Source: Bordetella parapertussis (GTDB lineage Bacteria; Pseudomonadota; Gammaproteobacteria; Burkholderiales; Burkholderiaceae_C). From it: 64,000 bases of DNA. Both the position numbers and the translations under genes were made by a program. Shown here piece by piece: positions 63,175 to 64,000 of this stretch (the stretch's first letter is position 1; each line of letters begins with the position of its first letter). The notes under the pieces were generated by a model. That model was not told the origin of the DNA. It searched no databases and was given only the letters and a program-made list of their open reading frames with translations. The stretch is from positions 1-64,000 of the forward strand of contig CAMBSK010000011.1 in assembly GCA_945870575.1 (NCBI GenBank). The letters are read 5' to 3'.

Positions 63175-63544
63175 TTTTGGACTCCTTTGTTGATTGACTC
63201 AAAGTTGCCAGGTGATCGTCGTAACGCGCATCGGCCACCGTGAGTAAGCGCTTGTAAAACCTTCGCTGATCTGCCCCACCTTTATCGCCACCAACCAGCA
63301 AGATCGCTTGTCGTTGGGGATCGAAAGCAAAGGCGACTCGCCAAACCTGACCACTCCAAGAAAACCGAAGCTCTTTCATGTTGCTGTGTCGTGAACCCTT
63401 CAGGGTATCGACTGTGGGTCGCCCTAAATCAGGTCCAAAAGTGGCCAGCAACTTGGCATGCGCCAAGAGTTCGTCTTGAAGCTCAACCTCCAAGGCTTCG
63501 AACTCAGCATCAAAGGCATCGTGAAATAGAACGGTCCAGGTCAT
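63155..63544 (-). CDS. RelE/HigB-type toxin (addiction module killer family)
   Basis: The 129-aa toxin has the pattern of the Gp49/RelE killer family: FHDAFDAEFEALEVELQDELLAHAKLLATFGPDLGRPTVDTLKGSRHSNMKELRFSWSGQVWRVAFAFDPQRQAILLVGGDKGG. The KELRF-x-WRVAFAFDP core and the LLVGGDK strand are typical. It precedes its XRE antitoxin with a 20-base overlap. An imperfect TATGGACTT/AAGACATA symmetry lies just upstream of the start. Confidence 0.88.
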   Translation of the reverse strand: MTWTVLFHDAFDAEFEALEVELQDELLAHAKLLATFGPDLGRPTVDTLKGSRHSNMKELRFSWSGQVWRVAFAFDPQRQAILLVGGDKGGADQRRFYKRLLTVADARYDDHLATLSQSTKESKNGKKTR

Positions 63545-63608
63545 TGGTAAATTATGGACTTAAAGACATATTACGTCAAATTCATTTTGGGCGACAAATA
63601 GACTTGTC

Positions 63609-63650
63609 GGAGATGGCCATTGCTGAAAAGTAGCCTCGTTACGCTATTGG
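63609..63650. repeat. Junction repeat, copy B
   Basis: GGAGATGGCCATTGCTGAAAAGTAGCCTCGTTACGCTATTGG resembles the stretch at 60148-60188 in the same orientation. Copy B sits just before the point where homology to the toxin 3' end of the second module begins (63671). Both copies therefore mark module breakpoints. Confidence 0.5.
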
Positions 63651-63670
63651 ACGGAAATTGTCCATATTAG

Positions 63671-63696
63671 TTGAAACGCTTGGAGGAATCGACGTG
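63671..63696 (+). pseudogene. Last eight codons of a duplicated RelE/HigB-like toxin gene
   Basis: TTGAAACGCTTGGAGGAATCGACGTGA is the same as the end of the toxin gene at 61993-62019 (LKRLEEST and stop). Nothing of the toxin lies upstream. The duplication therefore carried the antitoxin plus only the final codons of the toxin, which include the ribosome-binding GGAGG for the antitoxin. Confidence 0.75.
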
Positions 63697-63981
63697 AAAA
63701 GCCTGAAAGACGTGAAAGCCGAACTGCTGGCCAAGCCCGCCGTTCGCCAAGCCTATGACGCACAAGCGCCCGAGTTTGAGCTGGCCCGTGAAATGATTGC
63801 CGCACGCACGCAAGCAGGCTTGACGCAAGGCGAAGTGGCCGCGCGCATGGGCACGACCCAAAGCGTGGTGGCACGCATCGAAAGTGGCAGAGGCACGCCG
63901 TCCATGCGGACAGTGCAACGTTTTGCCAGTGCGCTGGGAGCGCGTGCCGTGGTGCGCATGGAGCCTTTGACGGCTGAATGA
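63694..63981 (+). CDS. XRE-family antitoxin (third copy), toxinless
   Basis: The 95-aa protein differs from the copy at 62016 at only a few positions (KP for NP, EM for EL, GR for GK, VQ for VK, LG for VG, TAE for RPA at the end). The helix-turn-helix QAGLTQGEVAARMGTTQSVVARIESG is intact. Only the last codons of the toxin precede it, so it is an orphan that may still bind the toxin or the operator of the intact module. The start is GTG, overlapping the remnant stop. Confidence 0.88.
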   Translation: MKSLKDVKAELLAKPAVRQAYDAQAPEFELAREMIAARTQAGLTQGEVAARMGTTQSVVARIESGRGTPSMRTVQRFASALGARAVVRMEPLTAE

Positions 63982-64000
63982 TTTGCTGCTGCAAAGTAGG

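Noticed and set aside
57614..64000. Prophage or plasmid segment
   Set aside because: No integrase, replication, structural phage or conjugation genes are present. The DinD-like BRO-N gene alone is explained by its LexA box.
1..64000. CRISPR arrays, tRNA and rRNA genes
   Set aside because: No regularly spaced direct repeats, cloverleaf-like segments with TTCRA boxes, or rRNA-like conserved stretches were noticed while reading. A covariance-model scan would be decisive.

Overview
This window is a chromosomal segment of a Gram-negative betaproteobacterium. The style of the genes points to Burkholderiales, possibly Comamonadaceae-like, but no rRNA or other marker is present, so this is an inference. 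Evidence for a Gram-negative aerobe includes a TonB-dependent receptor, twin-arginine signals, an RND pump, periplasmic c-type cytochromes, a PQQ dehydrogenase and the aerobic phenylacetyl-CoA pathway. No tRNA, rRNA, CRISPR array or intact transposase was seen.

Layout. (1) 1-9,356, minus strand: a cobalamin riboswitch, then btuB and late cobalamin genes (cobU, cobB/cbiA, cobO, a 2Fe-2S ferredoxin, cbiB, a CobD/CobC-type aminotransferase, cobQ, cobT), mostly joined by 4-base overlaps. cobQ carries an in-frame TAA. (2) 9,899-19,627, minus: an ABC importer of the urea/amide type, an acyl-CoA synthetase and two amidases. One amidase is fused in frame to the second transporter ATPase. A flotillin-like gene lies upstream. 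(3) 21,684-25,005: small metabolic and membrane genes and a secreted HExxH protein. (4) 25,091-29,929: paaABCDE, divergent from the repressor gene paaX, with a candidate operator between them. (5) 30,004-41,703: an RND pump pair, a YkgJ-like / acyltransferase-like / SET-domain group, two PAP2 phosphatases, TerC, a pentapeptide-repeat protein and hydrolases. (6) 41,716-49,778: a sulfur block. A molybdenum hydroxylase pair is translationally coupled to soxX-soxY-soxZ-soxA with no soxB; then come aroE and a thiol dioxygenase fused to four rhodanese domains. (7) 49,765-51,596: a glycosyltransferase and a cytochrome b561. (8) 51,785-57,613: a TolQ/ExbD-like plus lipoprotein operon of unknown role, a PQQ alcohol dehydrogenase with the lanthanide-type Asp-x-Asp signature, and a periplasmic binding protein fused to cytochrome c. 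(9) 57,626-64,000: a dense toxin-antitoxin island with intact modules, orphan antitoxins, truncated toxins, a triplicated antitoxin gene and a LexA-box-preceded DinD-like gene.

How it works together. Vitamin B12 uptake and late assembly share one riboswitch-controlled operon. Region 2 looks like a complete import, hydrolyse and activate route for an amide. Region 6 looks like periplasmic oxidation of a reduced sulfur compound, with the molybdenum hydroxylase, SoxXA and the SoxYZ carrier made together. Region 8 is a periplasmic alcohol-oxidation module in which one fused polypeptide could replace the separate XoxJ- and XoxG-like partners. The best candidates for undescribed biology are the IorAB-SoxXYZA operon, the ATPase-amidase fusion, the TolQ/ExbD-like operon beside the PQQ dehydrogenase, and the binding protein-cytochrome fusion.
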